From an uncultured Cytophagales bacterium (GTDB lineage Bacteria; Bacteroidota; Bacteroidia; Cytophagales; Thermonemataceae): DNA of 64,000 bases. Shown here one piece after another: positions 26,176-34,678 of this stretch (its first letter is position 1; every line of letters starts with the position of its first letter). Under the pieces are notes generated by a model that searched no databases, was not told the DNA's origin, and saw only the letters and a program-made list of their open reading frames with translations. A program made the position numbers and the translations under genes. Location of the stretch: positions 186,001 to 250,000 of the forward strand of contig CALLAC010000001.1 of the NCBI GenBank assembly GCA_938002655.1, given 5' to 3'.

Positions 26176-27651
26176 TTTCTTGAGTGCCAATTGCCACTTT
26201 TGTTTTTGCAAATTCTCGCTTATTTCAAAAGCCTTTCGGAAACTGGTACGGTTGTATTCAACAAGTTCCAAACTTAAAAGCGGATTGCAAAGGCTTTTTT
26301 CCTCAAAATAGTAGTCATATTTGAGTTCTTTAAGTTTTACCAAAGAATGGTGCAAAGAAATTTGGCCATAACTATCGTAAAGTAAAAATTTTTTACCTGC
26401 ATAGTTTTGAAATTTGCTTGTATCAGAGGCTTGACGTAAAACTTCTAATTTGATGCTTTTATCTAAAAATGGATAAATGCCTATACCCAAAGTAGTAAAA
26501 ACTACTTCTGCTTGCTCTTTTTTGAGTATAGAGGCTACTTGTGGGTAATTGGTTTGGCTGTAAGGATAAACTTTTTCCCAAATGGTTTTTGTTTGCCAAA
26601 AAAGAAAACCTATTGCGACTGTAAGATAAAGAACAGGTTTATTCCATTTGTCGAGAAAAAAGTGATGCAGTTGTTTTATACCGAGCAGATATAAAAAAGG
26701 AAGAACGAAAATCAAGCCACGAGGAGCTTTGGGCAAAAAGAGCATCACTGTAAACGTAAGTAGGGCAGTCCAAGCCAGCAGACGCCAAAAGATAGTATCA
26801 TTAGACGGAAATCTTAAAACAGTTTTCATCTGCCAAATAGCTAAAAGCATTAGTGCTGTGTTTTCAAACTCTGCCAAATACTGAAAGTAAAAACGACCAT
26901 TGAAAGGATGAGCAGTAGCTTCTTTGGCATTGGCTACTATACTTACAATAGTAGCAGGATACCGATACCAAGGCAAACCCACAGATATCCCTATAAGCAT
27001 AAATAAGGCTATTGTGCTACAAAAACTTATCACAATTTTCTTGAAAAACTGCCAAGTAAAAGGTGGGGTAGGGCAGTTTTTTTTGCTGAAAAAAATGATA
27101 AATGCTATCAATACAAGTGGCACAATGGCTTTGTAGTTGCTAAGAAGCAATAAACCCGCTACTATACCTACTTGCCAAGCAGAAGCCCAAAAGGTTTTTC
27201 TTTGTTCTAAAAAACTTTGTATTTGTATCCAAAGCAAGGCAGAAAAAAATAAACTAAGTATTTCTATACTTAAAGTTCGGCTGTACGATACTGCAAAAAA
27301 GGAAGTGCCTAATAAAAGATACGTAGTAGCAATGTAAGGCTCTTTGGTAAGGTCTTTCCGTAGTAATCTAACCCAAAGCCAAGAAGTAAAAACGCCCAGT
27401 AAGGTATTAATAGAAAGCAGAAACCAAAAATTAGGATAAATGAGGTAAAAAGGCAAAAAAAATACGTACAACACAGGGGAGGCATGGTGGAAAAAGTTGT
27501 GAAAATTTCCTTCTGAAAGTTCTTCAAGAATTTGGAAACTTTTGACAGCATCGTAATCAAAAGGAGCAGAAAAAACTATCAGATAGTTCTTGATAAAAAT
27601 TAAAAACACTGATATGAAGTAAATTAAAATACTTTTGAAGTTTTGAGACAT
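26167..27651 (-). CDS. GT-C type membrane glycosyltransferase (GT39/ArnT-like)
   Basis: The 494-residue protein has about ten predicted membrane helices followed by a soluble tail of roughly 150 residues. The first outside loop carries APFDYDAVKSFQ near residue 29, the position of the acidic catalytic residues in GT-C enzymes that use lipid-linked sugars. The helix pattern (LLLGTSFFAVSYSRTL near 113) fits dolichyl-phosphate-mannose/ArnT-like transferases. The acceptor could be lipid A, a glycan or a protein; nothing nearby tells. No glycan cluster surrounds it. Confidence 0.75.
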   Translation of the reverse strand: MSQNFKSILIYFISVFLIFIKNYLIVFSAPFDYDAVKSFQILEELSEGNFHNFFHHASPVLYVFFLPFYLIYPNFWFLLSINTLLGVFTSWLWVRLLRKDLTKEPYIATTYLLLGTSFFAVSYSRTLSIEILSLFFSALLWIQIQSFLEQRKTFWASAWQVGIVAGLLLLSNYKAIVPLVLIAFIIFFSKKNCPTPPFTWQFFKKIVISFCSTIALFMLIGISVGLPWYRYPATIVSIVANAKEATAHPFNGRFYFQYLAEFENTALMLLAIWQMKTVLRFPSNDTIFWRLLAWTALLTFTVMLFLPKAPRGLIFVLPFLYLLGIKQLHHFFLDKWNKPVLYLTVAIGFLFWQTKTIWEKVYPYSQTNYPQVASILKKEQAEVVFTTLGIGIYPFLDKSIKLEVLRQASDTSKFQNYAGKKFLLYDSYGQISLHHSLVKLKELKYDYYFEEKSLCNPLLSLELVEYNRTSFRKAFEISENLQKQKWQLALKKLP

Positions 27652-27801
27652 AATTAGAATATGTTGAGCTAAGGCTGATGAAAAAAATTTTTATTTAATG
27701 CATTCTTCTATCAGCAATAATTCGGGTAAGTAACAAGAAGTATTCTTGCCCCTTTGTGAATGTTCATTTATACTCAAAAATTTTCAATGTATCAATTCAT
27801 C

Positions 27802-27824
27802 TTTTAAAACCTATCAGGTTTGAG
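27802..27824. repeat. Nested palindromic element, half copy E
   Basis: TTTTAAAACCTATCAGGTTTGAG matches the right half of copy C (19595-19614) with a single difference in the core; the left arm is missing. The surrounding 27652-27833 stretch holds nothing else I can identify. Confidence 0.65.
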
Positions 27825-27833
27825 TACATCAAT

Positions 27834-27869
27834 ACAAAAGCCTTCAAAAGAAATTTTGAAGGCTTTTGT
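27834..27869. terminator. Strong hairpin downstream of tRNA-Glu
   Basis: A 16-base perfect stem (27834-27849 with 27854-27869) closes with a GAAA loop. On the minus strand it follows the 3' end of tRNA-Glu by 12 bases and is the likely terminator. Confidence 0.85.
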
Positions 27870-27881
27870 TTGATATTTTTG

Positions 27882-27953
27882 TACTCCGTACGGGAATCGA
27901 ACCCGTGTTTCATCCGTGAAAGGGATGCGTCCTAACCCCTAGACGAACGGAGC
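27882..27953 (-). tRNA. tRNA-Glu (anticodon TTC)
   Basis: A full cloverleaf reads on the minus strand. The acceptor GCTCCGT pairs with ACGGAGT (G1 opposite U72), and D, anticodon and T arms are complete. The anticodon TTC is at 27918-27920. The 3' CCA is not encoded. A promoter-like pair of boxes lies upstream and a terminator downstream. Confidence 0.96.
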
Positions 27954-27975
27954 GTCTTTTGCTCAAAACGTGGTG

Positions 27976-28007
27976 CAAAGTTGCAACTATTTTTTGTAAC
28001 TGCCAAA
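27976..28007 (-). promoter_or_regulatory. Probable promoter of tRNA-Glu
   Basis: On the minus strand, TTTG (28004-28007) precedes CAACTTTG (27976-27983, one mismatch to TAnnTTTG) by 20 bases. The tRNA begins at 27953. Confidence 0.5.
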
Positions 28008-28071
28008 TAATTCTGCAAAAAAATTTATTTTTTTCTAAAAAAAAACAATTTGCTTTATAAAACATTGATTT

Positions 28072-28902
28072 TTAGAGTTTTTCTACTTCAATTGTTTCTC
28101 CCATTCGGATACCTTTTTCGGTTTGTGTGAGTAAGCAAGCAGGAATTTGGGCATCGTGTTCAAAGAACAAAATCCAATTTTCTTGCAGTGCTTTGGGTAA
28201 AATTTGCTCTTTTTCCTGCATTGTGAGCAGAGGACGAACATCATACCCCATCACATAAGGCACAGGGATATGTGCCGAAGAAGGTATTAAATCGGCACAA
28301 TACAAGATTTTTCTGTCCTTGTAGTGGATTAGCGGTAGTATCATTTTATCCGTATGCCCATCTACTTTCAAAATCTCAATACCTTCAAAAGGGCTTTCAT
28401 TTTCTATAAAATTCAACTGTGCACTTTCTTGCAAAGGCAAGATGTTTTCTTTCAAAAAAGAAGCCTTTTCCCTTGCATTCGGACGCACGGTTGCCAGTTG
28501 CCAATGTGTTTTTTCACTCCAGTAGCGAGCATTCGGAAAGGTAGGTACAAGTTTTTCTCCTGCTCGTTTGATAGCTCCGCCTGCGTGGTCAAAATGTAAA
28601 TGTGTAAGCAAGACGTCTGTAATCTCTTCGGCACGGAAGCCAGCTTTTTCAATTGAATTGATGAGAGTGTCGCCAGTGGGTTCGTAATAACTGAAAAATT
28701 TTGCATCTTGCTTGTTACCCATTCCTGTATCTATGAGAATAAGTTGTTTACCGTTTTCTACTAATAAGCAACGCATTGCCCAGGTACAAAGGTTTTTCTC
28801 GTCAGCAGGAACAAGCTTTTGCCAAATTGTTTTCGGAACAACGCCAAACATAGCTCCGCCGTCTAGTTTGAAGTAGCCCGCGTCTATAATGTGTAATTGC
28901 AT
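28072..28902 (-). CDS. MBL-fold metallohydrolase
   Basis: The 276-residue protein is a metallo-beta-lactamase-fold hydrolase. Its metal site is LLTHLHFDHAGG near residue 93 (HxHxDH), with later ligands in KVDGHTDKM near 183 and ILYCADLIPSSAHIP near 201. The fold begins IDTGMGNKQDAKFF near 60. It most resembles lactonase-type or uncharacterised hydrolases, and the substrate is not evident. The start is set at the ATG at 28902 (MQLHIIDAG), because the longer frame runs into the upstream gene. It follows the next gene by 28 bases and is probably co-transcribed. Confidence 0.88.
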   Translation of the reverse strand: MQLHIIDAGYFKLDGGAMFGVVPKTIWQKLVPADEKNLCTWAMRCLLVENGKQLILIDTGMGNKQDAKFFSYYEPTGDTLINSIEKAGFRAEEITDVLLTHLHFDHAGGAIKRAGEKLVPTFPNARYWSEKTHWQLATVRPNAREKASFLKENILPLQESAQLNFIENESPFEGIEILKVDGHTDKMILPLIHYKDRKILYCADLIPSSAHIPVPYVMGYDVRPLLTMQEKEQILPKALQENWILFFEHDAQIPACLLTQTEKGIRMGETIEVEKL

Positions 28903-28930
28903 AGCTTTTTTTAGGAAATTTTTTAAAAAT

Positions 28931-29422
28931 TTAAGCCGTTGCAAAATAGCGTTTTAGCCAACTATTTTCAACAGTTTGTATCCAATTTTTTTCTAGTTCT
29001 TGTTTTTGTGTGAGGCTATTGTTGAAAACATAGGTTTCAGGAGTGATTATGCCTGCCTGAATGGCTCTTTCAAGTTCTTGGAAAGGTATAGTAAAAATTT
29101 GTTCTTGGTGCAAAAAAGCAATTTGAGAGCGGTCAAGTAAAGAAATTTGATATTTTTGCTCCAAAAATTTTACAAAATTTACTTGCTTATCAATAGAACA
29201 ACCCGAGGCGGCATTGAGATTTTCATCAACTCCAACCACCCAAAAACGATTGTAGAAGCATTTTACAGCGGCTTTCAGATCTTGCTTGTGAGCTTGCCAA
29301 GTCTGCAAAAATGTTTCCCAATCAGTTTGCATAGCGGCAATTTGTTCTGAATTCAATGCTTGATTGGCTTGATAAATCCAAATTCGGGCAGAAGAGGGTA
29401 GTTGTTTAAAATCAGTTAGCAT
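28931..29422 (-). CDS. Small conserved Bacteroidota protein often misnamed 'ABC transporter ATPase'
   Basis: The 163-residue protein begins MLTDFKQLPSSARIWIYQAN and contains FYNRFWVVGVDE near 68 and ASGCSIDKQVNF near 83. These are the conserved blocks of a small soluble family that I recall as widespread in this phylum. The family is frequently labelled as an ABC ATPase, yet there is no Walker A, signature or Walker B motif here. The conserved Cys in SGCSID may be functional. The ATG at 29422 is chosen because the family starts there; an in-frame ATG 30 bases upstream is less likely. It lies between recN and the MBL gene on the same strand. Confidence 0.75.
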   Translation of the reverse strand: MLTDFKQLPSSARIWIYQANQALNSEQIAAMQTDWETFLQTWQAHKQDLKAAVKCFYNRFWVVGVDENLNAASGCSIDKQVNFVKFLEQKYQISLLDRSQIAFLHQEQIFTIPFQELERAIQAGIITPETYVFNNSLTQKQELEKNWIQTVENSWLKRYFATA

Positions 29423-29474
29423 AGATAGATGTTTTGGTTTACTGAAAAACATTACTTGTGAAAAAATAGTTTAA

Positions 29475-31130
29475 TCAGCTATTTTGTAAAAGTTCTTTTG
29501 CACTTTGTAAAGCGGCGGCAGAGTTTTTGGTTCCGCTTATCATTTGAGCAATTTCTTGCAGGCGTTCTTCATACGAAAGTTCTTTGATACGGCTTATGGT
29601 GCGAGTTTCGGTATCTTCTTTGAAGACAAAATAATGCTTTTCGGCTTTGGCGGCAATCTGATGCAAATGCGTAATAGTGATAATTTGATGATTTTTTGCC
29701 ATTTCTTTCATCATGAGTGCCATTTTAAGGGCTGTTTCACCTGAAATACCTGTGTCAATTTCGTCAAAAATAAGTGTAGGCATAGCGGTTTTTCCTGCCA
29801 AAATATATTTGATAGCCAGCATAAGCCTTGAAAACTCACCGCCTGAGGCAACATTTCTGATTTCTTGGGGAGCAATGCCTTTGTTGGCACTGAACAAGAA
29901 AGCGACTTTTTCTAACCCTGCCGCATGTAATTCTGTGGGTAAAATTTGAATTTGTAGGCGAGCATTAGGCATACCGAGTTCAAAAAGCAGTTTTTGAAGT
30001 TCCTTTTCTAGGATAGCAACTATCTTTTTACGTTTTTCAGAAAGTAGTTGGGCTTTTTGGCTTGCTTTTTGCAGGGCTATTTGCTTTTCTTTTTCAGCTT
30101 TTTCTAAAATTTCATCGAAATTTAGTACGCTTTCTACTTTATTTTGCAAATCTTGCTGAATTTGCAAAAGTTCTTTTACTGATTTTACACGATGCTTCTT
30201 CTGCAAGCGTTCAATTTCGTCAAGGCGTTTTTGAACGCAAGCTAGCCTTTCAGGATTGTATTCGGTGCGTTGAAAAAGTTTTTCTACCTCGCGGGCAATA
30301 TCTTTGAGCTCGGCAAGTGTATTTTCTATCCTTTCGGCGAGTTCTTCATAAATGCTTGAAAACTCGCTCATTTTTTCGAAATCTCTGCAAATAGCTTTCA
30401 GGCTGGATAGCACCGAATTTTCGTTTTCTTGGAGCTTGTAAAGGCTTTCTGCAAGTTTGGTTTTGATTTCTTCGGCATTTTCCAAAATACCAAGTTCTGC
30501 CTCTAATTCTTCTTGTTCGTTTTCTTGCAAAGATGCCTTGAAGAGTTCGTCAAGTAAAAATTTATGATAATCGAGTTCATCTTGTGCCTGATTTTTTTCG
30601 GCAAGTAAATTTTGATAAAACTTACTTTTTTGTAAATAATCTTGAAAAAGTGCTTGATACTCTGTCAAAAGGGGGAGATTTTCAGCGAAAATGTCAATAA
30701 TATTGCGTTGATAGCTTTCGGCAGAAAGCATCAAATTATCGTGTTGGGAGTGAATATCAATAAGTTGAGAGCTCACTTGGGAAAGTGTCTCTAAATTTAC
30801 GGGTGTATCATTGATAAATGCTCTTGATTTGCCTGATGATGAAATTTCTCGGCGAATAGTAGCGATATTTTCGTAGTCTAAATCATTTTCTGCAAAGATA
30901 TTTTGCAAACGATAAGCCGAGATATCGAAATTAGCTTCAATAATACATTTTTCGTTTTCGTTGAATAAAACTTTTTTATCTACTCTTCCACCCAAAAGTA
31001 ACCCTAGGGCTCCGAGTATAATAGATTTTCCTGCTCCTGTTTCGCCTGTAATTACATTAAAAGCCTTGTGAGGCTTAAGATCTAGCTTTTCAATGAGTGC
31101 GTAATTTCGTATGTGTAGCGAAAGAAGCAT
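29475..31130 (-). CDS. recN: DNA repair protein RecN
   Basis: RecN is an SMC-like ATPase acting early in double-strand-break repair. The 551-residue length is normal. Walker A is GETGAGKSIILGAL near residue 30, a coiled-coil middle runs about 150-380, the ABC signature is ASGGEFSRLMLAIKYILAG (in part) near 428, and Walker B is LIFDEIDTGISGE near 456. All are intact. It is followed on the same strand by the small conserved protein and the MBL gene. Confidence 0.97.
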   Translation of the reverse strand: MLLSLHIRNYALIEKLDLKPHKAFNVITGETGAGKSIILGALGLLLGGRVDKKVLFNENEKCIIEANFDISAYRLQNIFAENDLDYENIATIRREISSSGKSRAFINDTPVNLETLSQVSSQLIDIHSQHDNLMLSAESYQRNIIDIFAENLPLLTEYQALFQDYLQKSKFYQNLLAEKNQAQDELDYHKFLLDELFKASLQENEQEELEAELGILENAEEIKTKLAESLYKLQENENSVLSSLKAICRDFEKMSEFSSIYEELAERIENTLAELKDIAREVEKLFQRTEYNPERLACVQKRLDEIERLQKKHRVKSVKELLQIQQDLQNKVESVLNFDEILEKAEKEKQIALQKASQKAQLLSEKRKKIVAILEKELQKLLFELGMPNARLQIQILPTELHAAGLEKVAFLFSANKGIAPQEIRNVASGGEFSRLMLAIKYILAGKTAMPTLIFDEIDTGISGETALKMALMMKEMAKNHQIITITHLHQIAAKAEKHYFVFKEDTETRTISRIKELSYEERLQEIAQMISGTKNSAAALQSAKELLQNS

Positions 31131-31216
31131 TTACAAGTAAAAATTTGATGTTTTGTATAAATGTAACTTTGTGGTGCTTGCAGTTGTTTGGATTGAAGAA
31201 GCGGAAAAAAATTGTT

Positions 31217-32065
31217 TTAATAATCGCCAATGGTTTCAGGTAGCTGTGCGAGGGCTTTTTGCAGTTCCTCGTCGTTAGGGGCAATGCCATGCCACTTGTG
31301 CGAATGCATCATAAAATCTACTCCAAAGCCCATTTCGGTTTTCATTAAAATTAGAATAGGTTGCTTGTTGCCTGTGAGTTTTTTGGCTTGAGCCAAAATT
31401 TCTAAAACATTTTGCATGTTGTTGCCATTCATGGTAAGGACTTTCCATCCGAAAGCCTCCCATTTAGCTTGCAAATTTTTCAAAGACATTACTTGCTCTA
31501 CGGGTCCATCAATCTGCTGACCGTTGTAATCTACAATGCCAATAAGGTTATCTATTTGATGATGAGCGGCATACATAGCGGCTTCCCAGATTTGCCCTTC
31601 TTGTTGCTCGCCATCGCCCATAAGCACATACACAAGGTTAGTATCGCCATTGAGCTTTTTACCTTGTGCCGCTCCAATAGCTACGGAAAGCCCTTGTCCC
31701 AAAGAACCAGAGGCTATTCGTACGCCGGGCAAGCCTTCGTGTGTAGCAGGATGCCCTTGCAAACGAGAGTTGATTTTACGAAAGGTTTTCAGTTCAGTTG
31801 TTTCAAAATAGCCACTCCGAGCTAGCACACTGTACCATAGCGGTGAAATGTGTCCGTTGGAAAGGAAAAATAAATCTTGGTTTTTCCCTTGCATATCAAA
31901 GGGCTGTGCTGTGTGGTGCATCACTTCAAAATAAAGAGCAACAAGCAAATCGGCACAGCCCAGAGAGCCACCTGGGTGCCCTGATTGTGCCGAATGTACC
32001 ATTCGGAGAATATCTCGGCGAACTTGCGTTGCAAGGGCTTCAAGTTCTTGTAAAGATTTTTTCAT
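31217..32065 (-). CDS. Transketolase, N-terminal (thiamine-diphosphate-binding) subunit
   Basis: The 282-residue protein corresponds to the first domain of transketolase. It has SGHPGGSLGCADLLVALYF near residue 26 and the TPP motif GDGEQQEGQIWEAAMYA near 150, closing with IVDYNGQQIDG near 180. Split transketolases need a partner carrying the Pyr and C-terminal domains. No such gene is adjacent; the next gene downstream is recN and upstream is proline dehydrogenase. The partner must be elsewhere in the genome or upstream of this window. Confidence 0.93.
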   Translation of the reverse strand: MKKSLQELEALATQVRRDILRMVHSAQSGHPGGSLGCADLLVALYFEVMHHTAQPFDMQGKNQDLFFLSNGHISPLWYSVLARSGYFETTELKTFRKINSRLQGHPATHEGLPGVRIASGSLGQGLSVAIGAAQGKKLNGDTNLVYVLMGDGEQQEGQIWEAAMYAAHHQIDNLIGIVDYNGQQIDGPVEQVMSLKNLQAKWEAFGWKVLTMNGNNMQNVLEILAQAKKLTGNKQPILILMKTEMGFGVDFMMHSHKWHGIAPNDEELQKALAQLPETIGDY

Positions 32066-32115
32066 ATTTAGATATCAGATATTTTCAGAACTCAACTTTT
32101 CTAAATTTTAAGGCT

Positions 32116-33324
32116 TCAAAATTTATTCATTTTGCATTTTCTCCTCCTTTCACGCTCTTTTTTCACAAGCATAAATTCACGACTGCTCTGCCCTGCAATA
32201 GAAGTATTTTCAGCGGCACGACGAAATAAATAAGGCATTACAGCTTCAACTGGTCCGTACGGAACATATTTTACTACATTGTAGCCTGCTTTGGCAAGAG
32301 CATACGAGATTTGGTCGCTCATACCAAAGAGTTGTGCAAAGTAAATGCGTTTATCATCTTTGGCGATGCCTTTTTCTTGCATGAGTTGCGTAAGTAAAAG
32401 ATTGCTGTATTCGTTGTGTGTACCCAGACAGAGGGCGATTTTGTCTAAATTTTCTACACAAAAACGAGTAGCTTCATTGAAATCTTCGTCGCAACTTTCT
32501 TTGCTTGGCTGAATAGGGTTTTTGTAGCCCATTTTTTCGGCACGCTCGGCTTCTTTTTCCATATAAGCCCCACGTACTAATTTTGCACCTAAAAAATAAC
32601 CTTTATTTTCTGCTTCGGCAAAGGCTTTTTTTAGGTTATCCAGCATATCCCAGCGGTAAAGTTGATAAGTATTGTAAATTACAGCTCGCTTACGATTGTA
32701 TTTTTCCATTGCCTTGTAAGTAAGCCCATCGATAACGTCTTGAATCCAAGTTTCTTCGCCATCTACAAGTAAATTGACATCAAGCTCATAAGCCTTTCGG
32801 CAAATGCTATCAAAACGCTTTTGTACGCGTTCCCATTCTGCTTTTTCTGCCTCTGAAAGTAGCTGGCCTGCTTGAATTTTTTCTAAAAGAGCAAAACGAG
32901 CAATGCCTGTTACTTTAAAGACAGAAAAGGGAATATTGGGGTTGTGGTCGGCTTTCATAATGGTATGCAAAATTTCTTGGCAAGTGGCATCAAAACTTTT
33001 TTCGTTTTTTTCACCTTCTACCGAATAGTCTAAAATAGCTCCGATATGGTATTTGGCTAGCTTTTGAATAGTTTTTTCGCATTCTTCAATAGTTTCACCA
33101 CCACAAAAATGTTCAAAAATAGTATGGCGAACAAGGTTTTTCACCAAAGGCAAATGATACTTGAAAGCAAATTTCAGAAAAGAAGTACCATATTTGACTA
33201 AAAAGTTGCTATTCATTGCCCAAAAGAGCCAATATGTTTTAGTAAGTTGTCTGTTGCTTTGGGCTTCAAAAGCCGTAGCAGTATCTTCAAAGGAAATCGG
33301 AGCAGATTGCGTGAGAACATCCAT
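32116..33324 (-). CDS. Proline dehydrogenase
   Basis: The 402-residue FAD enzyme oxidises proline to pyrroline-5-carboxylate. It has the beta-alpha barrel of the PutA catalytic domain but not the P5C dehydrogenase part, so it is the monofunctional form. Diagnostic stretches are LVDGEETWIQ near 185, KLVRGAYMEKE near 247, LGTHNEYS near 299, and the end YVPYGPVEAVMPYLFRRAAEN near 355 (in part), which binds the substrate carboxylate through its Arg pair. A possible -7 box (CAAAAGTA, 33359-33366) lies upstream. Confidence 0.94.
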   Translation of the reverse strand: MDVLTQSAPISFEDTATAFEAQSNRQLTKTYWLFWAMNSNFLVKYGTSFLKFAFKYHLPLVKNLVRHTIFEHFCGGETIEECEKTIQKLAKYHIGAILDYSVEGEKNEKSFDATCQEILHTIMKADHNPNIPFSVFKVTGIARFALLEKIQAGQLLSEAEKAEWERVQKRFDSICRKAYELDVNLLVDGEETWIQDVIDGLTYKAMEKYNRKRAVIYNTYQLYRWDMLDNLKKAFAEAENKGYFLGAKLVRGAYMEKEAERAEKMGYKNPIQPSKESCDEDFNEATRFCVENLDKIALCLGTHNEYSNLLLTQLMQEKGIAKDDKRIYFAQLFGMSDQISYALAKAGYNVVKYVPYGPVEAVMPYLFRRAAENTSIAGQSSREFMLVKKERERRRKCKMNKF

Positions 33325-33395
33325 TGTACACTTTTTATTTTTTCAATGAAAAATCAGGCAAAAGTAGCAAAATAATTTTAAAGCATCCAACAATA

Positions 33396-33425
33396 CCTAT
33401 GAGGTTTTCAAGAACCTCGTAGGTG
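33396..33425. repeat. Nested palindromic element, copy F
   Basis: Twelve-base arms (33396-33407 and 33414-33425) pair with one G-T position around a six-base loop. It lies between proline dehydrogenase and the GAF sensor gene, both on the minus strand. Confidence 0.8.
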
Positions 33426-33452
33426 TGTTTAACCAAAAATGAACTACAAAAG

Positions 33453-34568
33453 TTATGATTGCAAAGATTTTTTCAGAGAATTGATTTCGGCGTTTTTGCT
33501 GAGCAGGTCTGTTTCTAAAAGTTTTAATTTGTTTTGATACTCTTGCAGCATTTTTTCTTTCTTTTCAAGTTCCTGACGAATTTCATTGGCTTTTGTGGAA
33601 AGTTCACGAGTTTGTTTATTGATTTGAGCGTTGGCTACGGTACTGCCCAAGTCTTCACTTACTTCTTTGACAAAATCAATTTCGTGTTTGGCAAATTTTT
33701 TCATAGCGGCAAGCTCTACAACGCCATAAGTGATTTCATTGACGCGTATTGGGGCAAGAATAATAGAGCGTGGCAAGGCTTCGCCCAAACCCGAAGTGAT
33801 TTGAATGTAGTCTTCAGGTACATCATCGATGTAAATAACTTCATTATCCATGATACACCTACCCACCAGTCCTTCTTGTATTTGAAAGGTTCTTTTCAAA
33901 AATTTTCTGCGAGAATATGCATAAGCGGCTACACATTCAACTACGGGACGCGGCTGGGCTTCATTGTTGATAATATACACTGCTCCCTGATTAGCTCCTA
34001 CATGATTTACCAAATCCCGAATGAATAAATATCCAATCTCACTCAATTCGGCATTTTGGTTATCGCGTAGTAAGTCCGAAAATTTTGTGATACCTGTAAC
34101 TGTCCAATTTCTGTTTGCTTCTTCTTCTGAAATATACTGCAACTGCTCACGCATTTCAATCAGCGATTTGCCCAAACCTTCTTGTGGGTTCAGATATTCT
34201 AGCTGCATTGAAAAGTCTTTTTCACCAATTTTTCGGATAAACTGCAATGCTTCCTGAATTTCTAGGGATAGCCTCTGCAAAATTTGTAAAGTGCGTTTTT
34301 GTTCGGGGATAGCTTTTTCAATAACTTCGTTACTTAAAACCTCTCCTGATAATAGCTGTTCAGAAATTAAACGCATGTCATTAAATGTATTAAAAACCTT
34401 TTTTTCAACAAGATAAGCCAACAGACCTATCACAATGAGTGTAGCCAAGAGTAAAGAGATTTCAAAAAATAAATTGATTTCGTTGTAAAGAGCAACATAC
34501 ACTACATCGCCTCCTACAAGCACAAAAAGAACTAAAAGTAAAAGAAAAAACTGATTACGAAAACTCAT
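33453..34568 (-). CDS. Membrane-anchored GAF-domain sensor protein
   Basis: The 371-residue protein has two N-terminal membrane helices (about 6-27 and 33-53), a HAMP-like/coiled region, a GAF domain at about 155-315 (GANQGAVYII, VGRCIMDNEV, YGVVELAAM), and a C-terminal coiled coil to the end. There is no kinase, cyclase or phosphatase output domain. Its linker and GAF domain resemble the corresponding part of the SpoIIE phosphatase at 60255-63920, for example EDYIQITSGLGE here and DDYVTITSGLLGE there. It may pass signals through partners. Divergent promoters with serS are likely (CAAAAATA, 34605-34612). Confidence 0.8.
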   Translation of the reverse strand: MSFRNQFFLLLLVLFVLVGGDVVYVALYNEINLFFEISLLLATLIVIGLLAYLVEKKVFNTFNDMRLISEQLLSGEVLSNEVIEKAIPEQKRTLQILQRLSLEIQEALQFIRKIGEKDFSMQLEYLNPQEGLGKSLIEMREQLQYISEEEANRNWTVTGITKFSDLLRDNQNAELSEIGYLFIRDLVNHVGANQGAVYIINNEAQPRPVVECVAAYAYSRRKFLKRTFQIQEGLVGRCIMDNEVIYIDDVPEDYIQITSGLGEALPRSIILAPIRVNEITYGVVELAAMKKFAKHEIDFVKEVSEDLGSTVANAQINKQTRELSTKANEIRQELEKKEKMLQEYQNKLKLLETDLLSKNAEINSLKKSLQS

Positions 34569-34631
34569 GGGTGTATACGTTTTTTTGCTTGATTTTGAGC
34601 TTTACAAAAATAAAGATTTTGCAGAAAAAAT

Positions 34632-34660
34632 ATTGCTTTTGTAGATTTTTTTTAGCTTTG
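34632..34660 (+). promoter_or_regulatory. Promoter of serS
   Basis: ATTG (34632-34635) and TAGCTTTG (34653-34660) are 17 bases apart. The box sits just before the ATG at 34679, so the in-frame start at 34571 would be upstream of transcription; this fixes the start. Confidence 0.55.
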
Positions 34661-34678
34661 CAGATAAAATTTTTGCTT

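Noticed and set aside
28931-29422. Assignment as ABC transporter ATPase
   Set aside because: No ATP-binding or signature motifs are present; the common name appears to be a database carry-over.
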